A stretch of 41,080 nucleotides of DNA from Streptomyces luteolus (GCF_029968015.1 NZ_JASCIS010000063.1:1-41080), one strand, 5' to 3'; positions 1 through 7,047 are shown, counted from the stretch's first letter. Notes: generated from the sequence alone by a model not told the origin. Program-made: numbers and translations.

Positions 1-299
1 GCACGGCGGCGGGCGCGCGGCGGGGCGGCGCTCTCGGCGGGCTCGGGCTGAGCGGCGGCGGCCTCGACCTCTTCGGTCTCCTCGGCGCCGTCCTCAGGGT
101 CCACGGGGTCCAGGGGGTCCAGGGGGTCCACGGCGGACGCGGTCACAGCCGCGGCCGGGGTCGTCTCGGCGGCCGCCGTGGGCGGTCCGGCCGGGCGGGA
201 AGCGGCGCGGCGCCGGCGGCGCGGCGGCAGCTTGTCGCCAGGAGCGTTATTGGTTTCTTCGGCCTCTCCGGTCACACCGGATTCGTTCGGCTCAAGCAT
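1..299 (-). CDS. rne: Ribonuclease E/G (Rne/Rng family), N-terminal part
   Basis: This is the first ~99 residues of a ribonuclease E/G, the endonuclease that starts mRNA decay and rRNA/tRNA processing; the catalytic S1 and DNase-like domains lie beyond the window edge. What is visible is the low-complexity N-terminal extension typical of Streptomyces RNase E: it begins MLEPNESG, has a basic run (LPPRRRRRAASRP), and then an acidic Pro/Asp stretch with DPLDPLDPVDP repeats. The ATG is preceded by a GGGAGA ribosome binding site at good spacing. It is the last minus-strand gene after a TIGR03936 gene, the usual order in streptomycetes. Identity rests on this N-terminus and synteny, since no catalytic residue is in view. 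Confidence 0.8.
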   Translation of the reverse strand, partial: MLEPNESGVTGEAEETNNAPGDKLPPRRRRRAASRPAGPPTAAAETTPAAAVTASAVDPLDPLDPVDPEDGAEETEEVEAAAAQPEPAESAAPPRARRR

Positions 300-538
300 G
301 CGGGCGGTTCTCCCGTCAGGCTCCCGGGCGCCGCGCCTTGCACCGGTGACGTCCGCGGCCGGCGCGCGATGCGCGGGGCCGCCGTCCGGTAGGCGCGGGC
401 GCCGCACGGGAGCTCTCTTTGTCTGTCTCGCCGGTTCCGTACGCGATGTACGTACGGCCTGGCGAAAGTCTTGGTCGGTGGCGCGCGGCCCGACCCAGGT
501 GGCTCCCGAGTACGAGGGCTGCGCTACGACGGACGTCC
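300..538 (-). promoter_or_regulatory. Leader/promoter region of rne with a small palindrome
   Basis: This is the 239-nt gap between the TIGR03936 stop and the rne start. It holds a 7-bp perfect inverted repeat (CCGTACG at 437-443 against CGTACGG at 451-457) and the rne ribosome binding site. RNase E genes are commonly autoregulated through long leaders, so a leader role is plausible, but I see no confident -10/-35 pair. It is the only intergenic gap among the first minus-strand genes without a CRISPR-like repeat. Confidence 0.3.
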
Positions 539-1330
539 CTACGCGGAGCCTTCCGGCACCTGCGCTGCCGCGGCGGGCGATCCGGCGGCCCCTGAGCGAT
601 CGGCCGGGGCGGCCGGGACTGCCTCGCGGTCGGGCGCGAGCGGGTCGGTCACCGTGCCGGTCTCTTCATCGAATGGCCCCTGCGCCAGCCTGGTCACCGC
701 GACGGGGACCGGCGGCGCCAGGTCGGCCACAGCTCGGAGACCGGACAGGACGTCGTCGGGTCGAACGGCAGGCGTCACGTGCCGAACAACCAGCCGCAGT
801 ATCGCACAGGGGTTGTCCACCGGCCTATCAGCTGATGGACGGGACGCCTGGAGAGACGCTACGGCGGCACGCGCGTCGAAACTGCGCATGCCGTTCTTCG
901 TACGCCGCTGTACCTCGACCGACTCGGCCGCGAGGAAGGCCTCGGCGGCGCGCTCGGCGTCCTCGACGGGCACGCCGTCGAGCCTGAGCTCCCACACGGA
1001 GGCCTGCAGCCGGTCGGCGAGGCCGGAGGTGCGGGCCTCGACCACGTCGGTGACGTCGAGCCCGTCGGGCAGCGACTCGTCGAGCAGGTCCTTGAGCTTC
1101 ACGGGGTCGCGGTGCTCGGTGAGGGCGATCTCCAGGTACTCGGCCTCGCTGCCGGTGCCGGTGGGTGCGGCGTTGGCGTACGACACCTTGGGGTGCGGGG
1201 TGAAGCCCGCCGAGTACGCCATGGGGACCTCGGCGCGACGCAGGGCGCGCTCGAACGCGCGCTGGAAGTCGCGGTGGCTGGTGAACCGGAGGCGGCCGCG
1301 CTTGGTGTAGCGCAGTCGGATGCGCTGCAC
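539..1330 (-). CDS. TIGR03936 family radical SAM-associated protein (DUF2344)
   Basis: A 263-residue protein beginning VQRIRLRYTKRGRLRFTSHRDFQRAFERAL, a DUF2344/TIGR03936 signature. The family travels with TIGR03960 radical SAM proteins, here the gene at 3290-5212, and the pair is thought to act in RNA or tRNA modification; the exact reaction is not known. Recognisable blocks are FTSHRDFQRAFERALRRA, AYSAGFTPHPKVSYANA and RTKNGMRSFDARAAV. The C-terminal ~40 residues are a low-complexity Ala/Pro tail. I chose the GTG at 1330 because it starts the conserved core. An in-frame extension reads PLGKRQPEGPPPAPA and reaches a CTG at 1372, eight bases after a strong AAGGAG, so translation may really begin there. 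It is co-directional with its neighbours and upstream of rne. Confidence 0.85.
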   Translation of the reverse strand: MQRIRLRYTKRGRLRFTSHRDFQRAFERALRRAEVPMAYSAGFTPHPKVSYANAAPTGTGSEAEYLEIALTEHRDPVKLKDLLDESLPDGLDVTDVVEARTSGLADRLQASVWELRLDGVPVEDAERAAEAFLAAESVEVQRRTKNGMRSFDARAAVASLQASRPSADRPVDNPCAILRLVVRHVTPAVRPDDVLSGLRAVADLAPPVPVAVTRLAQGPFDEETGTVTDPLAPDREAVPAAPADRSGAAGSPAAAAQVPEGSA

Positions 1331-1401
1331 CGCCGGTGCGGGCGGCGGGCCTTCGGGCTGTCGCTTGCCCAGTGGTACATCTCCTTGTGCACGGCTCGGC
1401 C

Positions 1402-1491
1402 GCCTTGATCCCCGCAGTGGCGAGGAGCATTCCGGCCGATGCCTTCCCAGCGTCGTCCAGTCCGGATCATCCCCGCTCGGGCGGGGCCACG
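1402..1491 (-). CRISPR. Two degenerate type I-E-like CRISPR repeats with one 32-nt spacer
   Basis: Two 29-nt repeat-like units lie at 1402-1430 and 1463-1491, and their CCCCGC cores (1410 and 1471) are exactly 61 bp apart, the type I-E period. Read on the minus strand, the better unit has the CCCCGC/GCGGGG stem and an ATGATCCG tail; E. coli type I-E repeats have the same layout with ATAAACCG. The other unit is decayed (one stem arm reads CCTCGC). The 32-nt spacer is 1431-1462. The second unit overlaps the 3' end of the neighbouring membrane-protein gene and supplies its TGA stop. No cas gene is in the window. The call rests on structure, period and agreement with three further copies at 3237, 5287 and 5348. 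Confidence 0.55.
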
Positions 1492-2612
1492 TACTGTCCG
1501 GGACTCTCACCAAGAGTACGCGGTTCAGTGACCGCCCGTTCGCTCCGGGCCCCGGCCCGCGCATCGGCTCGTGTGCGGGCGGACTCGCCGAACAGCGCCC
1601 GCCGCAGATCCGCCCGTACCTGGCGCGCGGTGCTGCGGGCGGCGCCGACCGCCTGCCGCACGGTACGGGCGACGGGCCGCCACAGGCCGTCGCGGAGCAG
1701 GTGCCCCACGGGGGTGAGGACGTACCGGTACGTCCACCGCAGGAGTCCGCCGAGGAAGCGGCCGACGGCGCGCGACACGTACCCGGCGATCCGCCACGCG
1801 TGCCCCAACGCGGCCCCGACCTCCCGCCCGACGGGCACGAGCACCCGCCGCCACAGGAACCCCGCGGGCACGACGACGAGCCACGTCCACAGGAAGCGGA
1901 CGGGCACGACGATCAGCCACCGCCACCCGAACACGACCGGCACGACGACGACCCACCGCCATACGAACGCGACCGGCACGACGACACCCCACCGCCACAG
2001 GAACGCGAGCGCCGCGCCGAGCGCCCGCAGGGTCCGGGCGACGCCGGCGCCGATCCCGCGTACGAACCAGGCGACGCCGTGTCCGAGCGGAGTGAGCAGC
2101 CGCCGGTACAGCCACACCGCGGGCACCACGCACAGCACCCGCCCCAGCCAGGCGAGCCCGCGCCCGGCTGGCACGAGCACATACCGCCACAGCCCGACCC
2201 ACGGCCATACGAACAACGCGACCAGCGTCCAGCCGATCACGTCGCCGATGAACTTCGTGGCGACGGCGAGGAGTTGACCGAGGGGCGTGAGCACGTGCGC
2301 GTACAGCCACCGCGCGGGCCGTACGACCAGGGTGCGCAGCGTCCACACAAGGCCGTGGCCGAACGGGGTGAGGAGATTCCGGTACGCCCACACCCACGGC
2401 ACGACGAACAGCGCCCGACCGAGCCGGGCGAGCGCACGGCCGAGGGGACGCAACAGGGCGCGGTCGAGAAACCGCCCGCAGACGACCAGCGCGTCCCAGA
2501 CCATCCGCACCGGCACGACCAGTACGAGCACCACGATCCGCACCGGCAGCCGGATCGCCGTGACCAGACACCCCTCGGACGACGCGGGGGCCGGCGGCGG
2601 GTTGGGGGTCAT
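1467..2612 (-). CDS. Tandem-repeat Trp-rich membrane protein, function unknown
   Basis: A 381-residue very hydrophobic, basic protein that I recognise only as a Streptomyces-type conserved hypothetical. It is built of repeated units: long ones of ~40 residues ending in motifs such as YRYVLTPVGHLL, LWRYVLVPAGRGL, YRRLLTPLGHGV and YRNLLTPFGHGL, and in the middle four exact 12-residue units of the type WRWVVVVPVVFG. Each has a hydrophobic segment bounded by Trp/Arg, so it probably lies in or along the membrane many times. The C-terminal ~50 residues are Arg/Ala-rich and soluble. The ATG at 2612 overlaps the stop of the upstream GNAT gene as ATGA, indicating translational coupling; an upstream in-frame ATG at 2636 is less likely. 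The stop codon lies in a CRISPR-like repeat. No catalytic motif is seen. Confidence 0.7.
   Translation of the reverse strand: MTPNPPPAPASSEGCLVTAIRLPVRIVVLVLVVPVRMVWDALVVCGRFLDRALLRPLGRALARLGRALFVVPWVWAYRNLLTPFGHGLVWTLRTLVVRPARWLYAHVLTPLGQLLAVATKFIGDVIGWTLVALFVWPWVGLWRYVLVPAGRGLAWLGRVLCVVPAVWLYRRLLTPLGHGVAWFVRGIGAGVARTLRALGAALAFLWRWGVVVPVAFVWRWVVVVPVVFGWRWLIVVPVRFLWTWLVVVPAGFLWRRVLVPVGREVGAALGHAWRIAGYVSRAVGRFLGGLLRWTYRYVLTPVGHLLRDGLWRPVARTVRQAVGAARSTARQVRADLRRALFGESARTRADARAGARSERAVTEPRTLGESPGQYVAPPERG
1854..1997 (-). repeat. Four 36-bp in-frame tandem repeats (12-residue W-x-W unit)
   Basis: Four consecutive 36-nt units encode WRWGVVVPVAFV, WRWVVVVPVVFG, WRWLIVVPVRFL and WTWLVVVPAGFL, followed by a partial fifth (WRRVLVPVG). 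The DNA units are diverged at third positions, so this is a long-kept protein repeat rather than a fresh expansion. Confidence 0.85.
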
Positions 2613-3163
2613 GGCGCGCTTCTCCGGTTCTTCCATGCCATCGACGACGCGCCACCACCCGATTCGGATCCACCACCGCCCACCCAGAACCGCAACTTCC
2701 CGCCCCGCTCCCCCTCCAGCACACCACCGGCGGCCTCGATCACCTTGCGGGAGCCGGTGTTGGCGGTGTCGCAGGTGACGAACACGGGGTCGATCCCGAG
2801 GTCGAAGGCGTGCGGCAGGGCCGCCCGCAGCATCCCGGTCGCGTGTCCCCGCCGCCGGGCGGAGGGCCGGACGCCGCACCCGATGTGTCCGGCCAGGTCG
2901 TCCGGTGGCAGGAGGCGCCCGTGCCGGATCAGGATGCGGCCGAGGAAGGTGGCGCCGTCGACGTACCAGTAGGTGTCGGCGGAGTCGTCGGCCAGGACGG
3001 TGCCGACGTAGCGGGCGAAGCCGGCCGGGTCGTGCCAGGTCGGGGCGTGTTCGACAAGTTCCCGAGCGAGTGTCCGGCCGAGGAACTCCTCGGCGGCGAA
3101 CTCGGTCATCGCCTCCAGGAACGAGGCGTGGAGGCGGACGTCGGGCGCGATGAGCTGAGGCAT
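2609..3163 (-). CDS. GNAT family N-acetyltransferase
   Basis: A 184-residue GNAT acetyltransferase, which transfers an acetyl group from acetyl-CoA to an amine; the substrate is unknown. The acetyl-CoA loop is visible as GCGVRPSARRRGHATGML at about residues 93-110, preceded by the β4 strand (LAGHIG) and followed by FVTCDTANTGSRKVIEAAGG, the usual motif B region. An N-terminal RLHASFLEAMTEF block is shared by a common actinobacterial subgroup. The ATG at 3163 fits that N-terminus; longer in-frame starts would add a low-quality basic extension running through the CRISPR-like repeat. The Gly/Ser-rich tail ends on a TGA overlapping the start of the next gene by four bases, so the two are co-translated. 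Confidence 0.85.
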   Translation of the reverse strand: MPQLIAPDVRLHASFLEAMTEFAAEEFLGRTLARELVEHAPTWHDPAGFARYVGTVLADDSADTYWYVDGATFLGRILIRHGRLLPPDDLAGHIGCGVRPSARRRGHATGMLRAALPHAFDLGIDPVFVTCDTANTGSRKVIEAAGGVLEGERGGKLRFWVGGGGSESGGGASSMAWKNRRSAP

Positions 3164-3219
3164 CGCGCCATTGTGCCGCCGGGGCGCGGGAACGCCCCGG
3201 CGGGCCGGGCTACTTGACG

Positions 3220-3313
3220 ACCGTGAGCGGCAGCAGCGGAACATCCCCGCGTCGGCGGGGAGCATTACGGTCGCCACCGCAACGGTATGTCACTTCACCG
3301 TGAGCGGCAGCAG
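3220..3313. repeat. 17-bp direct duplication of a gene 3' end flanking a CRISPR-like repeat
   Basis: An identical 17-bp sequence, ACCGTGAGCGGCAGCAG, occurs at 3220-3236 and 3297-3313. The right copy is the last codons of the radical SAM gene (…LLPLTVK stop); the left copy, outside the gene, still reads …LLPLTVVK stop in frame. The 60 nt between them are one 29-nt CRISPR-like repeat plus 31 nt, so the 3' end of the gene was duplicated around something the size of one repeat-spacer unit. Confidence 0.75.
3237..3265 (-). CRISPR. Solitary type I-E-like CRISPR repeat
   Basis: On the minus strand this 29-nt unit has the arms CTCCCCGC and GCGGGGA around a four-base loop, then ATGTTCCG, the same tail as the copy at 5348. 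It is one of the best-preserved of the five copies. It stands alone: no second unit occurs 61 bp to either side. It lies in the gap between the radical SAM gene and the GNAT gene, in the orientation of their shared transcript. Confidence 0.55.
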
Positions 3314-5212
3314 CTTCTTCCCCGTGGGGCCGATCTGGATCTGGGTGTCCATCTGGGGGCAGACGCCGCAGTCGAAGCACGGGGTCCAGCGGCAGTCCTC
3401 GACCTCGGTCTCGTCGAGGGCGTCCTGCCAGTCCTCCCAGAGCCAGTCCTTGTCGAGGCCGGAGTCCAGGTGGTCCCAGGGCAGGACCTCTTCGTAGGTG
3501 CGCTCGCGGGTCGTGTACCAGTCGACGTCCACACCGTACGACGGGAGCGTCTTCTCGGCGCACTGCATCCAGCGGTCGTACGAGAAGTGCTCGCGCCAGC
3601 CGTCGAAGCGGCCGCCGTCCTCGTAGACCGCGCGGATGACCGAGCCGATGCGGCGGTCGCCCCTCGACAACAGACCTTCCACGATGCCGGGCTTGCCGTC
3701 GTGGTAGCGGAAGCCGATGGAGCGGCCGTACTTCTTGTCGCCGCGGATCTTGTCCCTGAGCTTTTCGAGACGCGCGTCCGTGTCCTCCGCCGACAGTTGC
3801 GGGGCCCACTGGAACGGCGTGTGCGGCTTGGGCACGAAGCCGCCGATGGAGACCGTCGCGCGGATGTCGTTCTTGCCGGAGACCTCACGGCCCTTGGCGA
3901 TCACGGAAGTCGCCATGTCGGCGATCTGCAGGACGTCCTCGTCGGTCTCGGTGGGGAGGCCGCACATGAAGTACAGCTTCACCTGGCGCCAGCCGTTGCC
4001 GTACGCGGTGGCGACCGTCCGGATCAGGTCCTCCTCCGAGACCATCTTGTTGATGACCTTGCGCATGCGCTCGGAGCCGCCCTCGGGGGCGAAGGTCAGG
4101 CCCGAGCGACGGCCGTTGCGGGTCAGCTCGTTGGCCAGGTCGACGTTGAAGGCGTCGACGCGGGTGGAGGGGAGGGACAGGCCGATCTTGTCCTCTTCGT
4201 ACCGGTCCGCGAGGCCCTTCGCGATGTCGCCGATCTCCGAGTGGTCCGCGGAGGAGAGGGAGAGGAGACCTACCTCCTCGAAGCCCGTCGCCTTCAGGCC
4301 CTTGTCGACCATGTCGCCGATGCCGGTGATCGACCGCTCACGCACCGGGCGCGTGATCATGCCCGCCTGGCAGAAACGGCAGCCGCGCGTGCAGCCGCGG
4401 AAGATCTCGACGGACATCCGCTCGTGCACGGTCTCCGCGAGCGGGACGAGCGGCTGCTTCGGGTACGGCCACTCGTCGAGGTCCATGACCGTGTGCTTGG
4501 ACACACGCCACGGGACGCCCGACTTGTTGGGTACGACGCGGCCGATGCGGCCGTCCGGCAGGTACTCCACGTCGTAGAACGCCGGGATGTAGACGTTGCC
4601 GGTCTTCGCGAGGCGGAACAGGACCTCCTCGCGGCCGCCCGGCCGGCCCTCGGCCTTCCAGGCGCGGATGATCTCGGTCATGTCGAGCACGGCCTGCTCG
4701 CCGTCACCGATGATCGCGGCGTCGATGAAGTCGGCGATCGGCTCCGGGTTGAACGCGGCGTGGCCGCCCGCGAGCACGATCGGGTCGTCGAGGGTGCGGT
4801 CCTTGGACTCCAGCGGAATGTCCGCGAGCTCCAGGGCCGCGAGCATGTTGGTGTAGCCGAGCTCCGTGGAGAAGGAGAGCCCGAAGACGTCGAAGGCCTT
4901 CACCGGGCGGTGGCTGTCGACCGTGAACTGCGGCACCTTGTGCTCGCGCATCAGCGCTTCCAGGTCCGGCCACACGCTGTACGTGCGCTCGGCGAGGACG
5001 CCCTCGCGCTCGTTCAGTACCTCGTAAAGGATCATGACGCCCTGGTTGGGCAGACCGACCTCGTACGCGTCCGGGTACATCAGCGCCCAGCGGACGTCGC
5101 ACGACTCCCAGGCTTTGACGGTGGAGTTCAGCTCGCCGCCCACGTACTGAATGGGCTTCTGAACGTGCGGCAGAAGCGCTTCAAGTTTGGGAAAGACGGA
5201 CTCGACAGGCAT
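3290..5212 (-). CDS. TIGR03960 family B12-binding domain/radical SAM protein
   Basis: A 640-residue radical SAM enzyme. The N-terminal ~200 residues (YVGGELNSTVK, GLPNQGVMILYEVLNE, DVFGLSFSTELGYTNML, VLAGGHAAFNPEP) form the B12-binding-like domain. The [4Fe-4S] motif is FRGCTRGCRFCQAGM, giving the CxxxCxxC cysteines, followed by the SAM-binding barrel (GLSLPSTRVDAFNVDLA, LTFAPEGGSERMRKVINK, KLYFMCGLPTETDEDV). A C-terminal cysteine cluster reads CRWTPCFDCGVC. The family acts with TIGR03936 proteins, present at 539-1330, probably on RNA; substrate unknown. The start at MPVESVFPKLEALLPHVQ matches the family N-terminus; an in-frame extension to 5329 runs through a CRISPR-like repeat and is not used. 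It is separated from its partner by the GNAT and membrane-repeat genes. Confidence 0.9.
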   Translation of the reverse strand: MPVESVFPKLEALLPHVQKPIQYVGGELNSTVKAWESCDVRWALMYPDAYEVGLPNQGVMILYEVLNEREGVLAERTYSVWPDLEALMREHKVPQFTVDSHRPVKAFDVFGLSFSTELGYTNMLAALELADIPLESKDRTLDDPIVLAGGHAAFNPEPIADFIDAAIIGDGEQAVLDMTEIIRAWKAEGRPGGREEVLFRLAKTGNVYIPAFYDVEYLPDGRIGRVVPNKSGVPWRVSKHTVMDLDEWPYPKQPLVPLAETVHERMSVEIFRGCTRGCRFCQAGMITRPVRERSITGIGDMVDKGLKATGFEEVGLLSLSSADHSEIGDIAKGLADRYEEDKIGLSLPSTRVDAFNVDLANELTRNGRRSGLTFAPEGGSERMRKVINKMVSEEDLIRTVATAYGNGWRQVKLYFMCGLPTETDEDVLQIADMATSVIAKGREVSGKNDIRATVSIGGFVPKPHTPFQWAPQLSAEDTDARLEKLRDKIRGDKKYGRSIGFRYHDGKPGIVEGLLSRGDRRIGSVIRAVYEDGGRFDGWREHFSYDRWMQCAEKTLPSYGVDVDWYTTRERTYEEVLPWDHLDSGLDKDWLWEDWQDALDETEVEDCRWTPCFDCGVCPQMDTQIQIGPTGKKLLPLTVK

Positions 5213-5235
5213 CACGGCGACCTTCGTGGGCTGGC

Positions 5236-5276
5236 AGGGGTGACCCTCTAGCGTAACCCGATGAGAGTCACCCCCT
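5236..5276 (-). other. Stem-loop in the leader of the radical SAM gene
   Basis: Arms at 5236-5249 and 5264-5276 pair over 13 bases with one two-base bulge, 24 nt upstream of the radical SAM start codon. The hairpin lies between that start and the CRISPR-like repeats. It could be a leader structure or an operator; I do not recognise it as a known riboswitch. Confidence 0.45.
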
Positions 5277-5286
5277 GCACGACGAT

Positions 5287-5376
5287 CTCGATCACCCCGC
5301 ATCGGCGGGGAGCAGAGGGCCCAGCGCACATCGCACTCGTCCCACGGCGGAACATCCCCGCACCGGCGGGGAGGCC
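5287..5376 (-). CRISPR. Two type I-E-like CRISPR repeats with one 32-nt spacer
   Basis: Repeat-like units of 29 nt at 5287-5315 and 5348-5376 flank a spacer of exactly 32 nt (5316-5347), with cores 61 bp apart as in type I-E arrays. Minus-strand arms are CTCCCCGC/GCGGGG in both; the units differ at about a third of the remaining positions, so the pair is old. The 5348 copy shares its ATGTTCCG tail with the solitary copy at 3237. Both lie between the CYTH-CHAD stop and the radical SAM start. No leader or cas gene is seen. Confidence 0.6.
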
Positions 5377-5416
5377 GTACACCAGCTCAACGATCGAACG
5401 CGCTGCCGGTTACGGC

Positions 5417-6997
5417 TCAGGTGCGTCCGAGTTTTCCTGCCTCCGAGACAGTCGCCTCCCACCACCCGGGCAGCCCCGCCTCCGACCGTTCGGCGGTCCG
5501 TTCCTCTCCGCCGTACAGCAGTCCGTACGTGAAGGATCTCTCGCCCGCCGCGTGCGCCTGCCCGGCCAGATCGCGCAGTGTGGCCCGCGCCATCACGCTG
5601 TCCTGGTGCTCGCCGAGCCCGCTCTGCAGCTTCTTCGCGCGCTTGGCGAGGCGCTTCGCGGGCTTGCCGAGCGCGGGCTTCGCGGCCTCCGCCGCGTACC
5701 GGGTGCGCTTGGCCTTCTTGCGGGCCTCGTGCAGGGCCCGGTCCCGTTCGGTGCCCGGCTCGGCGGCGAGGGCCGCGTCTACGGCGTCGGTCAACCGCTT
5801 GAACTCGCGCAGCACGGCCTTCGTCAGCACGGCCTTCGGGGGCTTCGCGGCGGCCGGGCGCAGCGGCGGGTCGGCGAGCAGCGCGTCGACGGTGTCGAGC
5901 AGCGCGAGGTAGCGCCGGCCGTCGAGCACGGTGGCCAGCCGGCGCCGCGCGCCATCGTGGCGCGCCGCCGACCAGGTGCGCAGGCGTGCCCGTACGGGCC
6001 CGTCGACCAGTGTGTGCGGCAGCTCCGCGACGGCCTCCCGGAGGCGTTCGCTCAGCACTTCGCGGTCCCGGTCGACCCCCAGTTCACCGGCGAGCCACTT
6101 CAGCTCGTCGCCGACCGGGTCGGTGACGGACCGGTCCAGGACCTTGCGGTACGAGCGCAGCGCGCTGCGCATCCGGCGGGTGGCGACGCGCATCTGGTGC
6201 ACCGCGTCCGGCAGATCGCGGCGCACGGCCGGGTCGAGCTCGACGAGGGCGTCGCGCTGGGTGCGCAGATACGCGAGGACGTGATCGCCCGAGGTGACGG
6301 GCGGCGCGGGCTTCGCCGTCCTGACGCGCGGCTCCGTGCCCGTCTCGGCGAGCGCGCGGGCCAGCTTGGACGCCGAGCCCGCCGGGACGACGCCCGCCTT
6401 GCGCAGCCGCTTCTCCACCTTGTCGAGGAACCCGGGGTCCCCGCCCTCGGCCAGCTCCACCTCGATCTCGGTCCACTCGGCGCTGCCGTCGCCGCCGGCG
6501 AGCCGGTCGGCCCGTACGGAGTCCACGCTGACCTCGGCGAGCAGAGCCCCGTCGGCGTCCACGAGGTGGCGTACGGCGCGGGCGGAGCGGAGCCGGATCA
6601 CGGGGACGAGGTCGGCGTCGCGCACCCGGGAGCGGACGAGGTCGGCGAGGGCGCGCGGGACCTGGTCGGAGAGGGGTTCCTGGACCTCGTCGCGCACCCC
6701 CGCGGAGACGGGGAGTTTGAGGTGCCAGCCCGCGTCGTCCCCGCCGGTGCGGCGGCGCAGGGTGCGGGCGGACGCGGCGAGGCGGAGGTCGGCGGTGTCG
6801 TAGTAGGTGGCGTCGAGGTCGACGGTGCCGCGGTCCAGGACGGTGGCGACCCCGGGCACCCGTGTCAGATCGGGCAGCCCGGGGCCGCCAGAGGCTCCTT
6901 CGGTTCCGTCCGTTCCGTCCGTTCCGTCCGTTCCGTCGGTTCCGGTGGATCCGGTGGCTTCGTACTTTCGCTCGATCTCGCGCTTCGTATCCGCCAT
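5417..6997 (-). CDS. CYTH and CHAD domain-containing protein
   Basis: A 526-residue two-domain protein. The N-terminus carries the CYTH ExExK-type motif (EIERKYE, residues 7-13), continuing with TYYDTADLRLAASARTLRRR and WTEIEVELAEGG, the charged β-strands of the triphosphate tunnel fold. The C-terminal half (from ~residue 235) is a CHAD α-helical domain with its conserved histidines and basic runs: VHQMRVATRRMRSALRSYR, LHEARKKAKRTRYAAEA and LGEHQDSVMAR. CHAD domains bind polyphosphate; CYTH domains bind or hydrolyse triphosphates, so a role in polyphosphate metabolism is inferred. A TDG simple repeat (TGTDGTDGTDGTDGTEG) is inserted directly after the ExExK strand. The start ATG gives the expected family N-terminus. 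rodA lies 50 nt upstream. Confidence 0.9.
   Translation of the reverse strand: MADTKREIERKYEATGSTGTDGTDGTDGTDGTEGASGGPGLPDLTRVPGVATVLDRGTVDLDATYYDTADLRLAASARTLRRRTGGDDAGWHLKLPVSAGVRDEVQEPLSDQVPRALADLVRSRVRDADLVPVIRLRSARAVRHLVDADGALLAEVSVDSVRADRLAGGDGSAEWTEIEVELAEGGDPGFLDKVEKRLRKAGVVPAGSASKLARALAETGTEPRVRTAKPAPPVTSGDHVLAYLRTQRDALVELDPAVRRDLPDAVHQMRVATRRMRSALRSYRKVLDRSVTDPVGDELKWLAGELGVDRDREVLSERLREAVAELPHTLVDGPVRARLRTWSAARHDGARRRLATVLDGRRYLALLDTVDALLADPPLRPAAAKPPKAVLTKAVLREFKRLTDAVDAALAAEPGTERDRALHEARKKAKRTRYAAEAAKPALGKPAKRLAKRAKKLQSGLGEHQDSVMARATLRDLAGQAHAAGERSFTYGLLYGGEERTAERSEAGLPGWWEATVSEAGKLGRT
6904..6939 (-). repeat. 9-bp simple sequence repeat coding Thr-Asp-Gly
   Basis: Four 9-nt units (TTCCGTCCG on the plus strand, the last with one change) encode part of a TDG run after the first β-strand of the CYTH domain. 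Near-identity at DNA level suggests a recent slippage expansion that keeps the frame. Confidence 0.8.
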
Positions 6998-7047
6998 AAA
7001 ACGAATTTAGTCGCGGGGCCCGCCCCTTGGCAGCCCCGCGACCCCGC

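Noticed and set aside
178..987. Plus-strand 269-codon frame across the rne start and its leader
   Set aside because: Arg/Pro-rich shadow with no ribosome binding site; the minus-strand rne and TIGR03936 frames have clear motifs.
3287..5251. A 654-codon plus-strand open frame antisense to the radical SAM gene
   Set aside because: Its protein is low complexity (Arg/Val/Asp-rich), with no family motifs, and it mirrors the codon bias of the true gene on the other strand, a common effect in high-GC DNA.
5236..5276. Riboswitch in the radical SAM gene leader (for example cobalamin)
   Set aside because: Only a simple hairpin; no B12-box or multi-helix core.
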